A program made the translations under genes and the position numbers. This document shows, in pieces, positions 8,024 through 16,501 of a stretch of 53,145 nucleotides of DNA. Source of the DNA: Thalassobaculaceae bacterium (GTDB taxonomy: Bacteria > Pseudomonadota > Alphaproteobacteria > Thalassobaculales > Thalassobaculaceae); assembly GCA_029212785.1 (NCBI GenBank), contig JARGOG010000022.1, positions 1 through 53,145 on the forward strand. The letters are read 5' to 3'. The notes beneath the pieces were generated by a model that worked only from the letters and a program-made list of their open reading frames with translations, searched no databases and was not told the DNA's origin. Every line of letters begins with the position of its first letter. Position 1 is the stretch's first letter.

Positions 8024-9193
8024 TTAACCTTGTTCGCGCATCGCTTCCGCGCGGCGCCGTTCGATCCGGAGTTGCAGTTCGATATCGGTGTCGCCGGACT
8101 GCCAGTTCTGCAGCGGCTTCACGAATTTCCGCATGGCATTCTCCAGGCCGCCCCAAGCCTTGCCCTTCTGCCCTTCGAGCTCCTTGGTCGGCACCAGGGG
8201 CAGCATGCGCACGATCTCCTCCAGCGCGTCCACCTGTTCGTGCATCGGCGCTTCGAGGACGTCGTCCCACAGGCTGAGCACATGGTCCCAACCGTCGAGC
8301 AGCCAGGAGATACGCGTCATCCGCTCCGCGATTTCCGTGCCGACGGTGCCCCATTTGGCGAGGGCCGTCTTCAAGTCGTTGGCATGGTCGTCGACCTCGC
8401 CCAGCAACGTCTGTCCGACATCCAGAGTGAGCAAGGCGACGTCGGCCGCCAGGAAGGACAGGCCGTCCGGATCCGCGTTGGAATGCTTGCCCCAGGCCGT
8501 GACGTTCATGCGGAACGCCTTGAGCCGGGTCAGCAGGCGGCGCAGCCGGCACTCGTGCGGCATAGAGGCCACGCCGACCGGCGCGATCATGTCCGACCAC
8601 CTCTCGATATCGGTGTAGAGCTGCTCGGAGGAGACGCGCAGGTCGGCGGCGATGTCCGCCATGATACCGCGCACCTTCTTCTGGCCGGAGGCGGAGGAAA
8701 GCTCGGCGACCGAGAGCTTCACGTCGGCCTTGGCCAGACTCTTCACCACCGAGTTGACCAGATAGTAGTTGGTCAGCAGGCGCTCGTTCTCTTCCTGCTC
8801 GATCGCCTTCTCGGCGGCTTCGATCCCGTCCGGGCCGGAAAGGCCGGTCAGCGCGATCTCATGGGCGCAGCGCCGCATGTCGCGCGGCGTCTTCGCTTTC
8901 CTGGTCTCGATCATGTCATGGAAGGCGCGGTCGTGCACGGACATGCGAAAGACCTCGCGCACGCTCGACCAACCGATGATGTAGACGCCGCTGCCGCCGG
9001 ACAGACCCGGAACGATGACTTCCAGCCCGTCATTGCCGTCCGACCGCGCCCGGGCAAAGGCCAGCATTGGCGTGGTGAAGGGAACCACCACACCGCGTTC
9101 CTCGAAGGTCGCGGGCCAGTACTTCGTATTGAGATGGCCGGCGGCCTCGTCGTCACCAGCCGCGTCCGCGGATGTGTTCGGCGCTTGCGTCAT
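8024..9193 (-). CDS. Uncharacterised cytoplasmic protein (389 aa)
   Basis: A protein of about 389 residues with no family that I recognise. The N-terminus is acidic and disordered (TSADAAGDDEAAG). A compact part follows, with VIVPGLSGGSGVYIIGW near residue 70, and then long amphipathic helices to the end. No membrane segment is seen. The ATG at 9193 is chosen because AGGA lies 6 bases upstream. An earlier in-frame ATG at 9265 would overlap the stop of the HD gene and lacks a ribosome site. It is followed after 29 bases by the 455-residue unknown gene; the two look like one operon of unknown purpose. Confidence 0.72.
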   Translation of the reverse strand: MTQAPNTSADAAGDDEAAGHLNTKYWPATFEERGVVVPFTTPMLAFARARSDGNDGLEVIVPGLSGGSGVYIIGWSSVREVFRMSVHDRAFHDMIETRKAKTPRDMRRCAHEIALTGLSGPDGIEAAEKAIEQEENERLLTNYYLVNSVVKSLAKADVKLSVAELSSASGQKKVRGIMADIAADLRVSSEQLYTDIERWSDMIAPVGVASMPHECRLRRLLTRLKAFRMNVTAWGKHSNADPDGLSFLAADVALLTLDVGQTLLGEVDDHANDLKTALAKWGTVGTEIAERMTRISWLLDGWDHVLSLWDDVLEAPMHEQVDALEEIVRMLPLVPTKELEGQKGKAWGGLENAMRKFVKPLQNWQSGDTDIELQLRIERRRAEAMREQG

Positions 9194-9264
9194 CGTATCC
9201 TGGGATCCTGTTCTAGGATCGGCTGCGGTACCCTCGACCTTGGCCGAAAACGATTGCGGTTGCA

Positions 9265-9897
9265 TTAACTATCATGCACCGCACCATTGTTGGAGACCGG
9301 AACACCGGCCAAGATTCGGAAACGGCTCAGATAGAGGTTCTTCGCCGCGTCCGGCGCCACCGGGTCGATGGTCACTGATCGGCTGATCCGCGGGGCGCCG
9401 AAGATCCTGCGGGCTTCCGCCGGATCGAAGCCGGCGATCTGGGTGGCTTCGAAATAGGCGGCGATCCGGTCGGCCCGCTTGATCAGCTTCTCCACCGTCG
9501 CGGGTAGCTCGGCGGGCAGGCCGAAGCGGATATGGATGGCCGCGTCCAGGCGCTTGTCCACGGCCTTGTAGTCGGGCCCGATGATCGCCTTGAACGGGGT
9601 GATCATGTCGCCGATGACGTATTCCGGCCCGTCATGGAGCAGGGCGGCGAGGCGCCATTTGCGCGCCAGTGTGCCGTCGATCACCGTGGCGAGATGTTCG
9701 ACCAGGACCGAGTGCTGGGCGACGGAATAGGCCCAGGCGCCGGAGGTCTGTCCGTTCCAGCGGGCAACCCGCGACAGGCCGTGGGCGATGTCCTCGATCT
9801 CCACGTCGAAGGGGGACGGATCGGCGAGGTCGAGGCGACGGCCGCTCAGCATGCGCTGCCAGGCACGGGGCGGTTCGTCGGCGCGGCTGCGGCTCAT
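9265..9897 (-). CDS. HD-domain phosphohydrolase (YfbR-like)
   Basis: A 210-residue metal-dependent phosphohydrolase of the HD superfamily. The expected ligands are H62 in VAQHSV, H88-D89 in LLHDGPE and D143 in KRADR. E92 and D97 match the YfbR-type pattern HDxxE...D. YfbR-like enzymes remove phosphate from deoxyribonucleoside 5'-monophosphates, and that is the best guess here. It starts one base after the stop of the small membrane protein gene upstream, so the pair is probably co-transcribed, possibly with the two unknown genes 71 bases further on. The exact nucleotide substrate is not readable. Confidence 0.82.
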   Translation of the reverse strand: MSRSRADEPPRAWQRMLSGRRLDLADPSPFDVEIEDIAHGLSRVARWNGQTSGAWAYSVAQHSVLVEHLATVIDGTLARKWRLAALLHDGPEYVIGDMITPFKAIIGPDYKAVDKRLDAAIHIRFGLPAELPATVEKLIKRADRIAAYFEATQIAGFDPAEARRIFGAPRISRSVTIDPVAPDAAKNLYLSRFRILAGVPVSNNGAVHDS

Positions 9898-9898
9898 C

Positions 9899-10285
9899 TC
9901 AGGCAGGGCTCCGGTTGTCGCGGCGGCGGGAGAGGGGGCGGGATCCGGCGATCCTGGCGGCTTTCCGCTTCCTGTCGGATCGCAGCATCAGCCAACCGGC
10001 GAGCAGCAGAAGAACCAGCGGCCCGGCGGCGACGGTCCCGCGGGTCGCCTTGGCGATGTTGATCTCAGTCAGGAACTTCACATCGTGCAGGTGTTCGCAG
10101 CGCAGCTTCGCATCGAGGTCGTAGTAGCGGGCGGCGCAGTCGTCCTTCGCGACGTCGCGCTTGGCCGCGATCCGGGTATGGGTGTCGTGCCAGTGGCGAT
10201 AGGAAACCAGCGCGATGCCGCCGGCCCACAGAATGGCGGCGGACAGCAGCACGGCAAAACTCAGCACGACGACGGTCCGGTTCAT
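9899..10285 (-). CDS. Small membrane protein with two transmembrane helices
   Basis: A 128-residue protein with hydrophobic helices near residues 6-27 and 84-101. They flank a hydrophilic loop rich in charged residues with two cysteines (DDCAARYYDLDAKLRCEHLHD), so the loop may hold a disulfide if it is periplasmic. The C-terminus is strongly basic (RKRKAAR, SRRRDNR) and by the positive-inside rule should be cytoplasmic, which puts the N-terminus inside too. No family is recognised. It is directly upstream of the HD hydrolase with a one-base gap and is divergent from the MFS gene. Confidence 0.68.
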   Translation of the reverse strand: MNRTVVVLSFAVLLSAAILWAGGIALVSYRHWHDTHTRIAAKRDVAKDDCAARYYDLDAKLRCEHLHDVKFLTEINIAKATRGTVAAGPLVLLLLAGWLMLRSDRKRKAARIAGSRPLSRRRDNRSPA

Positions 10286-10402
10286 CGCTTTCCCCTAGCG
10301 GGCGCAGAGGCGCGGAGCAAGGGGATTGGCGGGATGGAACCTTGACCCTGGCGGAGCGGTGGCGCAATTTCGTTGCCCAGCCAACTATCCGCCGACCTTC
10401 CC

Positions 10403-11638
10403 ATGACTGCCGCAACCACCACCGCCGAAGATACGGCCGGATCGTTTCGCGATGACATGAAGGTCATCTCGCTGATCGGCACCGCCCATTTCTTCAGTCA
10501 CTTCTACATCCTGCTGCTCGCGCCGCTGTTCCCGATCCTCAAGGACGCGTTCGGTGTCAGCTACGTGCAGCTCGGGCTGATCCTCACGGTTGCCAACGCG
10601 GCGACCGGCGTGAGCCAGATCCCGTTCGGCTATCTGGTCGACCGGATCGGCGCGAAATGGATCCTGATCGGCGGGTTGGCGGCGCACGGGCTCGCCTTCG
10701 TGCTGATCGGGGTAACGGGCTCGTACTGGGCGATGCTGGCCTGCATGGTGCTCGCCGGAGCGGCGAACGGGGTCTACCACCCGGCCGACTATGCGATCCT
10801 CTCGGCTTCGGTCTCCGAGAAGCGGATGGGGCGCGGCTTCTCACTGCACACCTTCACCGGGTTCGCCGGCTTCGCCGCGGTGCCCATGACGATCGTCTGG
10901 CTGGCCCAGGAATTCGGCTGGCAGACCGGCGTGACCGTGTGCGGGGCCGCCGGCATGGTCGCCGCTTTGGCGCTGCTCGTGTTCGGCCGTGCGCTCAAGC
11001 ATGCGCCCGGTTCCGATAAGCGGGCCAAGAAGGGTGACGACACGGCGGCGCCCGGGAGTGCGACGTCGATCATGCTGAACCCGGCGATCCTGATGTGCCT
11101 GATGTTCTTCCTGTTGCTGGCGCTCAGTTCCGGCGGCATCAACAACTTCCTGGTCTCGGCGCTGAACCGGGTGCACGGCACGCCGGTGGATTCCGCGAAT
11201 CTGGGGCTGACCTTCTATCTGGTCGGTTCCTCCCTCGGCATCCTGCTGGGCGGCGTGATCGCCGACCGTACCTCCAACCACAACCGGGTGGCCGCCTGCT
11301 GCTTCCTGGCGACCGCAGTGGCGGTGATGATCGTCGGCACGGTGGCCCTGCCGATCTGGGGGCTGGTGATGCTGATGGCGGTGCAGGGGCTGACCCACGG
11401 CATCATCATGCCGAGCCGCGACATGATCGTGCGCTCGGTCACGCCGACCGGCTCGATGGGCAAGGTGTTCGGCTTCGTGTCCACCGGCTTCAGCCTCGGC
11501 GGCATCGTCGCCCCGCTGTTGTTCGGCTTCCTGCTCGACCAGGGCGAGCCGGGGCTGGTGTTCTACGTGATCGCCGGCTTCATGGTGGTCTCGCTGCTCA
11601 CCGTCTTCACCGTCGGCGGCAAGAAGGCGACGGCGTAG
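10403..11638 (+). CDS. MFS transporter, Fsr-like
   Basis: A 411-residue major facilitator with 12 predicted membrane helices. The N-terminal half carries the MFS signature loop between helices 2 and 3 (GYLVDRIGAKW). The opening HFFSHFYILLLAPLFPIL resembles the fosmidomycin-resistance (Fsr) branch, so an efflux role is possible, but the substrate is unknown. The ATG at 10403 is preferred because it directly opens the short N-tail before helix 1; a TTG ten codons upstream is the alternative, and neither has a strong ribosome site. It is divergent from the small membrane protein gene and convergent with the EamA permease. Confidence 0.83.
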   Translation: MTAATTTAEDTAGSFRDDMKVISLIGTAHFFSHFYILLLAPLFPILKDAFGVSYVQLGLILTVANAATGVSQIPFGYLVDRIGAKWILIGGLAAHGLAFVLIGVTGSYWAMLACMVLAGAANGVYHPADYAILSASVSEKRMGRGFSLHTFTGFAGFAAVPMTIVWLAQEFGWQTGVTVCGAAGMVAALALLVFGRALKHAPGSDKRAKKGDDTAAPGSATSIMLNPAILMCLMFFLLLALSSGGINNFLVSALNRVHGTPVDSANLGLTFYLVGSSLGILLGGVIADRTSNHNRVAACCFLATAVAVMIVGTVALPIWGLVMLMAVQGLTHGIIMPSRDMIVRSVTPTGSMGKVFGFVSTGFSLGGIVAPLLFGFLLDQGEPGLVFYVIAGFMVVSLLTVFTVGGKKATA

Positions 11639-11663
11639 GGGGCTCTCCGACACGGATCTCATC

Positions 11664-11706
11664 TTCCCGGTCTCGCGCCGGGACCGAGACGGCCGCGCGC
11701 CGGGAA
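11664..11706. repeat. Palindromic dispersed repeat, copy A (between convergent genes)
   Basis: Nested inverted repeats: outer arms TTCCCGG (11664-11670) and CCGGGAA (11700-11706), and inner arms GTCTCG and CGAGAC. The stretch CTTCCCGGTCTCGCGCCGGG matches the reverse complement of the right arm of copy C near 37437-37457 with only a few differences. It lies in the 78-base gap between the convergent MFS and EamA genes and may also act as a bidirectional terminator. Confidence 0.6.
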
Positions 11707-11716
11707 AGCGGGTGGA

Positions 11717-12655
11717 CTAGTCGGTCTTCGAGAGCACCGTCTCCCGGTGGATGACGTACAGGCCGCTGGCGATGACGACCGTGCCGCCGACGATCACCCA
11801 GATGTCCGGGATGTCGCCGAAGACCATGTATCCCCAGAACGCCGCGAAGGTGATCTGGACATACTGGAACGGCGCCAGGGTAGAGGCGGTGGCGACTTTG
11901 TAGGCGTTGATCATCAACCCCTGGGAGACGCCGCCGATCGCGCCCATCGCCGCCATCCAACCGAGCTGCTCCCAACTCGGGGTCTGCCAGAAGAACGGCA
12001 GCATGAGCGTGGTGCCGGCCGTGCCCATGAGCGCCGCATAGAACAGGATCGACATCGTCTCCTCGGTGCGGGTCAGCATCCGGGTGACGATGACGAAGAC
12101 GGCGAAGATGAACGCCATGAAGATCATCAGGCCGTAGGCCCAGTGCACGTCGACGAAGCCGGGACGCGCGATCACCAGGACGCCGACCAGCCCGATCAGC
12201 ACGGCTGCCCAGCGACGGGGTCCGACCCGCTCCCCCAGGATGGGAATCGACAGGGCGACGACGAATAGCGGCGCCACGAACCCGATGGCCACCGCGTCCG
12301 CCAGAGGAATGTACCGGATGGCGGTGAAGAAACTCATCGTGGCGGTCAGCAACAGCGCGCCCCGCAACAGGGTCAGCTTGACCTGGCGGACCCGCAGCAG
12401 CGGCAGCAGCCGCTTCCCCGGAAAGAACATCAGCATGAAGCCGAGATGGAAGGCATAGCGCCCCCAGGCGACCATGGGGACGGGCATTTCCTGGCCCAGA
12501 TGCTTGGCGATCGTGTCCATTGTCGCGAACAGCAGCTCGGCCGTGATCAGCAACCCGATGCCCCGCATCGCGTTCTCCGACACGTCCGGCGTGCGGGTCG
12601 CGGCGGCAGGAGCGCGATCGGGCGCCAAGACGGGGGGCTGGGGCATGGTCGACAT
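11717..12655 (-). CDS. EamA/DMT-family permease
   Basis: A protein of about 312 residues of the drug/metabolite transporter superfamily, with two EamA repeats and 10 predicted helices. Recognisable parts are the first repeat TAELLFATMDTIAKHLGQ and the end of the helix pair SFFTAIRYIPLADAVAIGF, the classic EamA 'A-x-x-x-x-P' helix. The start is uncertain: ATG at 12655 and at 12646 are both possible, and longer starts would add an unlikely tail. It is divergent from the coiled-coil protein gene. Substrate unknown; relatives export amino acids or small metabolites. Confidence 0.82.
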   Translation of the reverse strand: MSTMPQPPVLAPDRAPAAATRTPDVSENAMRGIGLLITAELLFATMDTIAKHLGQEMPVPMVAWGRYAFHLGFMLMFFPGKRLLPLLRVRQVKLTLLRGALLLTATMSFFTAIRYIPLADAVAIGFVAPLFVVALSIPILGERVGPRRWAAVLIGLVGVLVIARPGFVDVHWAYGLMIFMAFIFAVFVIVTRMLTRTEETMSILFYAALMGTAGTTLMLPFFWQTPSWEQLGWMAAMGAIGGVSQGLMINAYKVATASTLAPFQYVQITFAAFWGYMVFGDIPDIWVIVGGTVVIASGLYVIHRETVLSKTD

Positions 12656-12792
12656 GGGGCGGAAAGTGACATACCGCTGCCCCATTGGGAAAGCAGGATC
12701 GCCCCCCTTCACCCCGATCGCCGGACCGGTTAGAACACCGGCGCGGGCGGGGAAGGATGACAGTCGGTCTCCCCTCGGCGAGGAAACGAATA

Positions 12793-13512
12793 ATGAGCCT
12801 TTACGACAGCGAGCGGCGCTACCGGCGTCGGATGTGGGGTGGCGTCGTCCGCGTCGTCATCTATGTCGGCGTCGTGGTGGCGGCGGCGATGACGTCCTAT
12901 GAGTTCGGCGCCGAGGATATCGAGGGCCAGCGCCGGCTGCATCAGGAGCAGCTGCTGGAGTTCGAACAGGCCCGCAGCGCCAGCGAGCAGGAGGCGGCCG
13001 ACCTGCGGGTCGAGGTCGAGAAGGCGAAGCTGGCGGTGGCCGAATGGGAACGCCGCTACGACGCCGATGTGCCGACCGGAGACCGCCGGAAACTGCTGGA
13101 CATCGTCAACGAGCGGCTCGACGCCGGGGTCGATCCCCAACGCCTTGCCTTCCTGATCAAATCGGCGGAGGACAAGCGGGACTGCGAGGAAATCGAGACC
13201 AAGCGCTTCCTGGTGCGCACACCGCTCTACAACGGCGCCAACACATCGGTCACCTTCGCCAACGATGCCGTGGCGGTGACCGGTGCTGGCGAATCGGAAA
13301 CGACCGATGCCGGCTTGCCCCAGGCGTGGTTCGATCCGCACAAGCCGGTGACCCTGGTCTTCACCCGCATTGACGGACAGCGCATCGAGGTGGCCGGCAC
13401 CCTGCCGCTGCAGCAGTCCGTCGTGCATGACGGGGTCGAGCACCATTTCCTGGTCAAACCGGGCGCGCGCGGCTTCGCCCAGGTAGCGGCTGAGCGCTGC
13501 GCCTACCCGTGA
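12793..13512 (+). CDS. Membrane-anchored coiled-coil protein of unknown function
   Basis: A 239-residue protein. One transmembrane helix near residues 17-36 follows a basic N-tail (ERRYRRRM). A coiled coil of about 60 residues comes next (LLEFEQARSASEQEAADLRV onward), and then a beta-rich C-terminal domain of about 120 residues (CEEIETKRFLV, VTLVFTRIDGQRIEV). The basic N-tail suggests the C-terminal part is periplasmic. The ATG at 12793 is chosen for its GAGGAAAC ribosome site. It ends 7 bases before an MFS transporter gene, which indicates an operon. Layout recalls adaptor proteins of transport complexes, but I do not recognise the family. Confidence 0.75.
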   Translation: MSLYDSERRYRRRMWGGVVRVVIYVGVVVAAAMTSYEFGAEDIEGQRRLHQEQLLEFEQARSASEQEAADLRVEVEKAKLAVAEWERRYDADVPTGDRRKLLDIVNERLDAGVDPQRLAFLIKSAEDKRDCEEIETKRFLVRTPLYNGANTSVTFANDAVAVTGAGESETTDAGLPQAWFDPHKPVTLVFTRIDGQRIEVAGTLPLQQSVVHDGVEHHFLVKPGARGFAQVAAERCAYP

Positions 13513-13519
13513 GGGAGCC

Positions 13520-14713
13520 ATGACCGCCACGGCGCCCGATGGAGCCGGCACGCTGTCGCCGCGCCAAGTGTTCTGGAGCCTGATCGCCCATTATGCCTCG
13601 TCCATGGCGATCGGCCTTGCGGTCGGTGGCTTCGTGCCGCTGATCGCGGTGACCCTGGAGGCGCGTCAGGTCGACACCGTGATGATCGGCATCAACTCGG
13701 CGATGACCTCGGTCGGCGTGCTGCTGGTGGCGCCCTATGCGACGCTGATCGTCCGCCGGGTCGGCGCCAGCCCGGCCATGGTGGCGGGGCTGCTGCTGAC
13801 TGCCGCGTCGGCGCTGACCATGGCGTTCATTGACAACCTGTGGGCCTGGATGGCGCTGCGCTTCCTGATCGGCGCCGGGGTCTCGATCCATTGGGTCGTC
13901 AGCGAGACCTGGATGAACGCCATCGTCAGCGAGCGCCGGCGCGGCCTCGTCATGTCGATCTATATCACCTCCATCGCCTCCGGCTTCGCGCTCGGGCCGA
14001 TCATCCTGAGCACCGTCGGGACCGAGGGCGTGACCCCGTTCGCGGTGATCGCCGCCGTGACCGCCCTGACGGCGCTGCCGATGGCGCTGATCCGCCGCCT
14101 GGCGCCGCCGCTGGCCCTGGAGACCAAAGGGAGCGTGCGACGGCTGGCGCGGGAGGCGCCGACGATCTTCGCCGCCGTGCTGACCGTCGGACTGGTGGAC
14201 GCGGCCTTCTTCACCTTCCTGCCGATCTACGGGTTGCGCATCGGCATGCCGTCGGAGACGGCGATCACCCTGCTGACGGCGGTATTCGCCGGGAATGTGA
14301 TGCTGCAGATACCGCTTGGCTGGATCGCCGACAAAGTGAACCGGCGCGGCATGCTGCTGGTGCTGGGTTCGATCTGCATCCTGTGCCCGGGGCTGGCTGC
14401 TTGGCTCCTGAAGGCCGATTCCCTGGCGGCCTATCCGATCCTGTTCGTGTGGGGCGGGTGCAGTTTCGGCCTCTACACCGTCGGCGTGACCATGCTGGGC
14501 GAGCGCTACCGTGGCGGCGAACTGATCGCCGCCAATGCTGCTTTCGTGATGACTTTCGAGATGGCGAACCTGTTCGGCCCGCCACTGTCCGGATGGGCCA
14601 TCGAGGCCTGGGTTCCGACCGGGCTGATGGTCTACATGGGCGCGATCGCGGCCGGGTTCGTGATCCTCTCCATCGTGCGCGGCTGGATGCGGGTGCGGGG
14701 TGCGGTAGGATAG
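13520..14713 (+). CDS. MFS transporter, YcaD-like
   Basis: A 397-residue major facilitator with 12 predicted helices. The cytoplasmic loop between helices 2 and 3 is reduced, as in the YcaD branch. The motif NLWAWMALRFLIGAG with WVVSETWMN after helix 4 is typical of YcaD-like carriers, and the mid-protein MFS loop reads GWIADKVNRRG. It starts 7 bases after the coiled-coil membrane protein and is 32 bases before the cupin gene, so all three may be one transcript. Substrate unknown. Confidence 0.83.
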   Translation: MTATAPDGAGTLSPRQVFWSLIAHYASSMAIGLAVGGFVPLIAVTLEARQVDTVMIGINSAMTSVGVLLVAPYATLIVRRVGASPAMVAGLLLTAASALTMAFIDNLWAWMALRFLIGAGVSIHWVVSETWMNAIVSERRRGLVMSIYITSIASGFALGPIILSTVGTEGVTPFAVIAAVTALTALPMALIRRLAPPLALETKGSVRRLAREAPTIFAAVLTVGLVDAAFFTFLPIYGLRIGMPSETAITLLTAVFAGNVMLQIPLGWIADKVNRRGMLLVLGSICILCPGLAAWLLKADSLAAYPILFVWGGCSFGLYTVGVTMLGERYRGGELIAANAAFVMTFEMANLFGPPLSGWAIEAWVPTGLMVYMGAIAAGFVILSIVRGWMRVRGAVG

Positions 14714-14745
14714 CGGCCGCACCATCGTTGTAAGGGAGGAACACC

Positions 14746-15081
14746 GTGGAACCGCTCAAGGATGCGAGCCACCTCTACGAGGTCGAGTATCGCGCCTATC
14801 ACCTGGAACGCCCGGGTTTCCGCATCAACGAGATGCGCCTGTCGCCGACCCAGAAGGTGCCCTGGCATACCCACACCAATGTGGGCGACACCTTCTACGT
14901 GCTGGAAGGAAATCTGCGCATTTACCTGATGGACCCGAAGGAAGCCGTCGATCTCGCCCCCGGCAAGAGCTACGAGGTGGTCGCAGGGCGGCCGCATCTG
15001 GTGACCAATGCGGGCGAGACCCCGGTCAGCTTTCTGATCATGCAGGGCGTGGGCGAATACGACTACGTTCCGATCGTATAG
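14746..15081 (+). CDS. Single-domain cupin protein
   Basis: A 111-residue small beta-barrel cupin. The first cupin motif is PWHTHTNVGDTFYVLEG (H41, H43), with D48 in place of the usual glutamate, and the second is PHLVTNAGETPVSF. A metal could bind through H41, H43 and the later histidine. The GTG start at 14746 follows GGGAGGA at 5 bases. It sits close behind the MFS gene and ahead of the converging lipoprotein gene. Such stand-alone cupins may be isomerases, dioxygenases or sensors; the role is not readable. Confidence 0.8.
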   Translation: MEPLKDASHLYEVEYRAYHLERPGFRINEMRLSPTQKVPWHTHTNVGDTFYVLEGNLRIYLMDPKEAVDLAPGKSYEVVAGRPHLVTNAGETPVSFLIMQGVGEYDYVPIV

Positions 15082-15106
15082 CCGGGGCGAGGTCTCGGGC
15101 GACCGA

Positions 15107-16297
15107 TCAGGGGAGTGGGCCGCGGGCCTGGCAGAATTGGCCGTTGGCCTTGATCGGCGCGCAGAACTGGGTCGCAGCATCCCGGGTCGGGAATCCGGCG
15201 CCCATCAGGCGGACGTAGGTGCCGCGGCCGTTCCCGGGATCGAACTCGCTGGTGATCATCTTCTTGCCCTTCAGCGCCGGGAACCGGCCCTGCAGGATCT
15301 TCCAGCCGTTCTGCGCGCCTCGCTGCGAGCGGTAGGAGGCAAGATGAATCGCCCAGGGGCCGGTGTCGCCGCTGCTCGGGGTAGCCGTGTGCGTTGCCCC
15401 GTCCTTCTCCATGGCGGCATACCCGGCTTCGATTCCGGCGACCTTTTCCAGGCGCGAGACCACGTCCTCCAGCCGGGTGATCAGTGTATCCGCGCGGGTC
15501 GTTTCGTCACCTTCCATCGCCGGCTTTACCGCGCCTTCGAGCATCAGCGGCTTGGCCTCGTCGCCCATCACGGCGACCGGTGGCGTGGCATGGGGCTGCG
15601 CCGTCGGTCCTTCGATCGGGTTCGGCGATGCGGCGACGGTGGCCGGCAGGTCGCGGGTCCGGTCGTTCGCCAGGGTCACGGACAGCAACTCCTTGCGCGA
15701 TTGTCCTGACCCGAAGTCGCGGATCCGCAGAACATAGTTCTGCACGACCGGGGAGTAGAAATAGGTGTCGAGGAAGTCCTTGCGCTGGCAGTCGATGCGG
15801 AAGGTCGTGTAGGTGCCAGCCGGAACCTCCACATTCTCCTGGCCTGAAACGGCGCAGCGATGTTCCTCCTGCCAGCCGGCCGGCGCGTTCTCGGCCGACC
15901 CGCGCACGGAGTAGGCGATGACGTTGCCTTCCTGCAGCGGGAAGAGCTGCTCGGGCGAACCGATGATGGTCTGCTGACCGCGTCCGAGCTCCGGATGGGA
16001 CGACCAGCGCAACTGCGGAGTCACGAGCGCGGCGTCCTTCGTCCAGATCAAGCCGCTGTCATTGGTCCACACCACCCGGTCGGGGGCGACGGAGACCACC
16101 TGCTCGCGGGTCGGCTGGCCGTTCTCGGAAAAAACGAACGTATCGCCGGCGGCGTAGATCGGCGCCGGGGCCGGCGCCAGCCGGTCTTCCGGCGCGCTGC
16201 CGCCGCTGAAGGTCTCGCCGATACTGCCGATCGATGAGCAACCCGTGAGCAGGGCGGTCGCGAAAGCCAGGAAAACAAGCGGTCGGCGCTGCGCCAT
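15107..16297 (-). CDS. Outer-membrane lipoprotein with C-terminal SPOR-like domain
   Basis: A 396-residue lipoprotein: signal peptide with lipobox LLTGC (Cys 20). An N-terminal beta-rich domain of about 180 residues follows (DTFVFSENGQ, CAVSGQENVEVPAGTYTTF, DTYFYSPVVQNYV). A proline-rich linker and a short coiled segment near 265-285 come next. The last 80 residues resemble SPOR (WAIHLASYRSQRGAQNGW, YVRLMGAGFPTRDAATQFC). SPOR domains bind septal peptidoglycan lacking stem peptides, so a cell-envelope or division-site role is likely. It is divergent from the class II aldolase, with 204 bases between the two that contain two inverted repeats. Confidence 0.82.
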   Translation of the reverse strand: MAQRRPLVFLAFATALLTGCSSIGSIGETFSGGSAPEDRLAPAPAPIYAAGDTFVFSENGQPTREQVVSVAPDRVVWTNDSGLIWTKDAALVTPQLRWSSHPELGRGQQTIIGSPEQLFPLQEGNVIAYSVRGSAENAPAGWQEEHRCAVSGQENVEVPAGTYTTFRIDCQRKDFLDTYFYSPVVQNYVLRIRDFGSGQSRKELLSVTLANDRTRDLPATVAASPNPIEGPTAQPHATPPVAVMGDEAKPLMLEGAVKPAMEGDETTRADTLITRLEDVVSRLEKVAGIEAGYAAMEKDGATHTATPSSGDTGPWAIHLASYRSQRGAQNGWKILQGRFPALKGKKMITSEFDPGNGRGTYVRLMGAGFPTRDAATQFCAPIKANGQFCQARGPLP

Positions 16298-16336
16298 GCG
16301 GATCGGCCTCTCGCCACAACGGGGTACACAGATTCG

Positions 16337-16381
16337 TCTTGAATCATCAAGATTTTGCGGTTCGTGTCAAGAAAACCGCAA
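16337..16381. promoter_or_regulatory. Two inverted repeats in a divergent intergenic region
   Basis: Two adjacent inverted repeats lie between the divergent lipoprotein and aldolase genes. The first is TCTTGAATCATCAAGA (16337-16352; 6-bp arms, 4-base centre). The second has arms TTGCGGTT (16355-16362) and AACCGCAA (16374-16381), both perfect, with an 11-base centre. They are AT-richer than the flanks and lie about 120-165 bases before the aldolase start and 40-85 bases before the lipoprotein start. This suits one or two operators; no regulator gene is adjacent. Confidence 0.45.
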
Positions 16382-16501
16382 GACTGGCGCTTCACGTGCT
16401 ATCTGGCGGATCGTCGAAACTTGGTGGATTGACCGTGTCAGCCGCGCCCGCCAAGCTTCATACCAACCCGACATTCCCGTCCCTCAGCATAGGAGGCCGT
16501 G

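Noticed and set aside
6570-9268. Long plus-strand frames (about 485 and 505 codons) opposite the unknown gene pair
   Set aside because: Since the pair is of unknown family I weighed both strands. The minus-strand genes have good ribosome sites and balanced composition, while the plus frames are rich in Arg, Gln and Asp and lack start signals.
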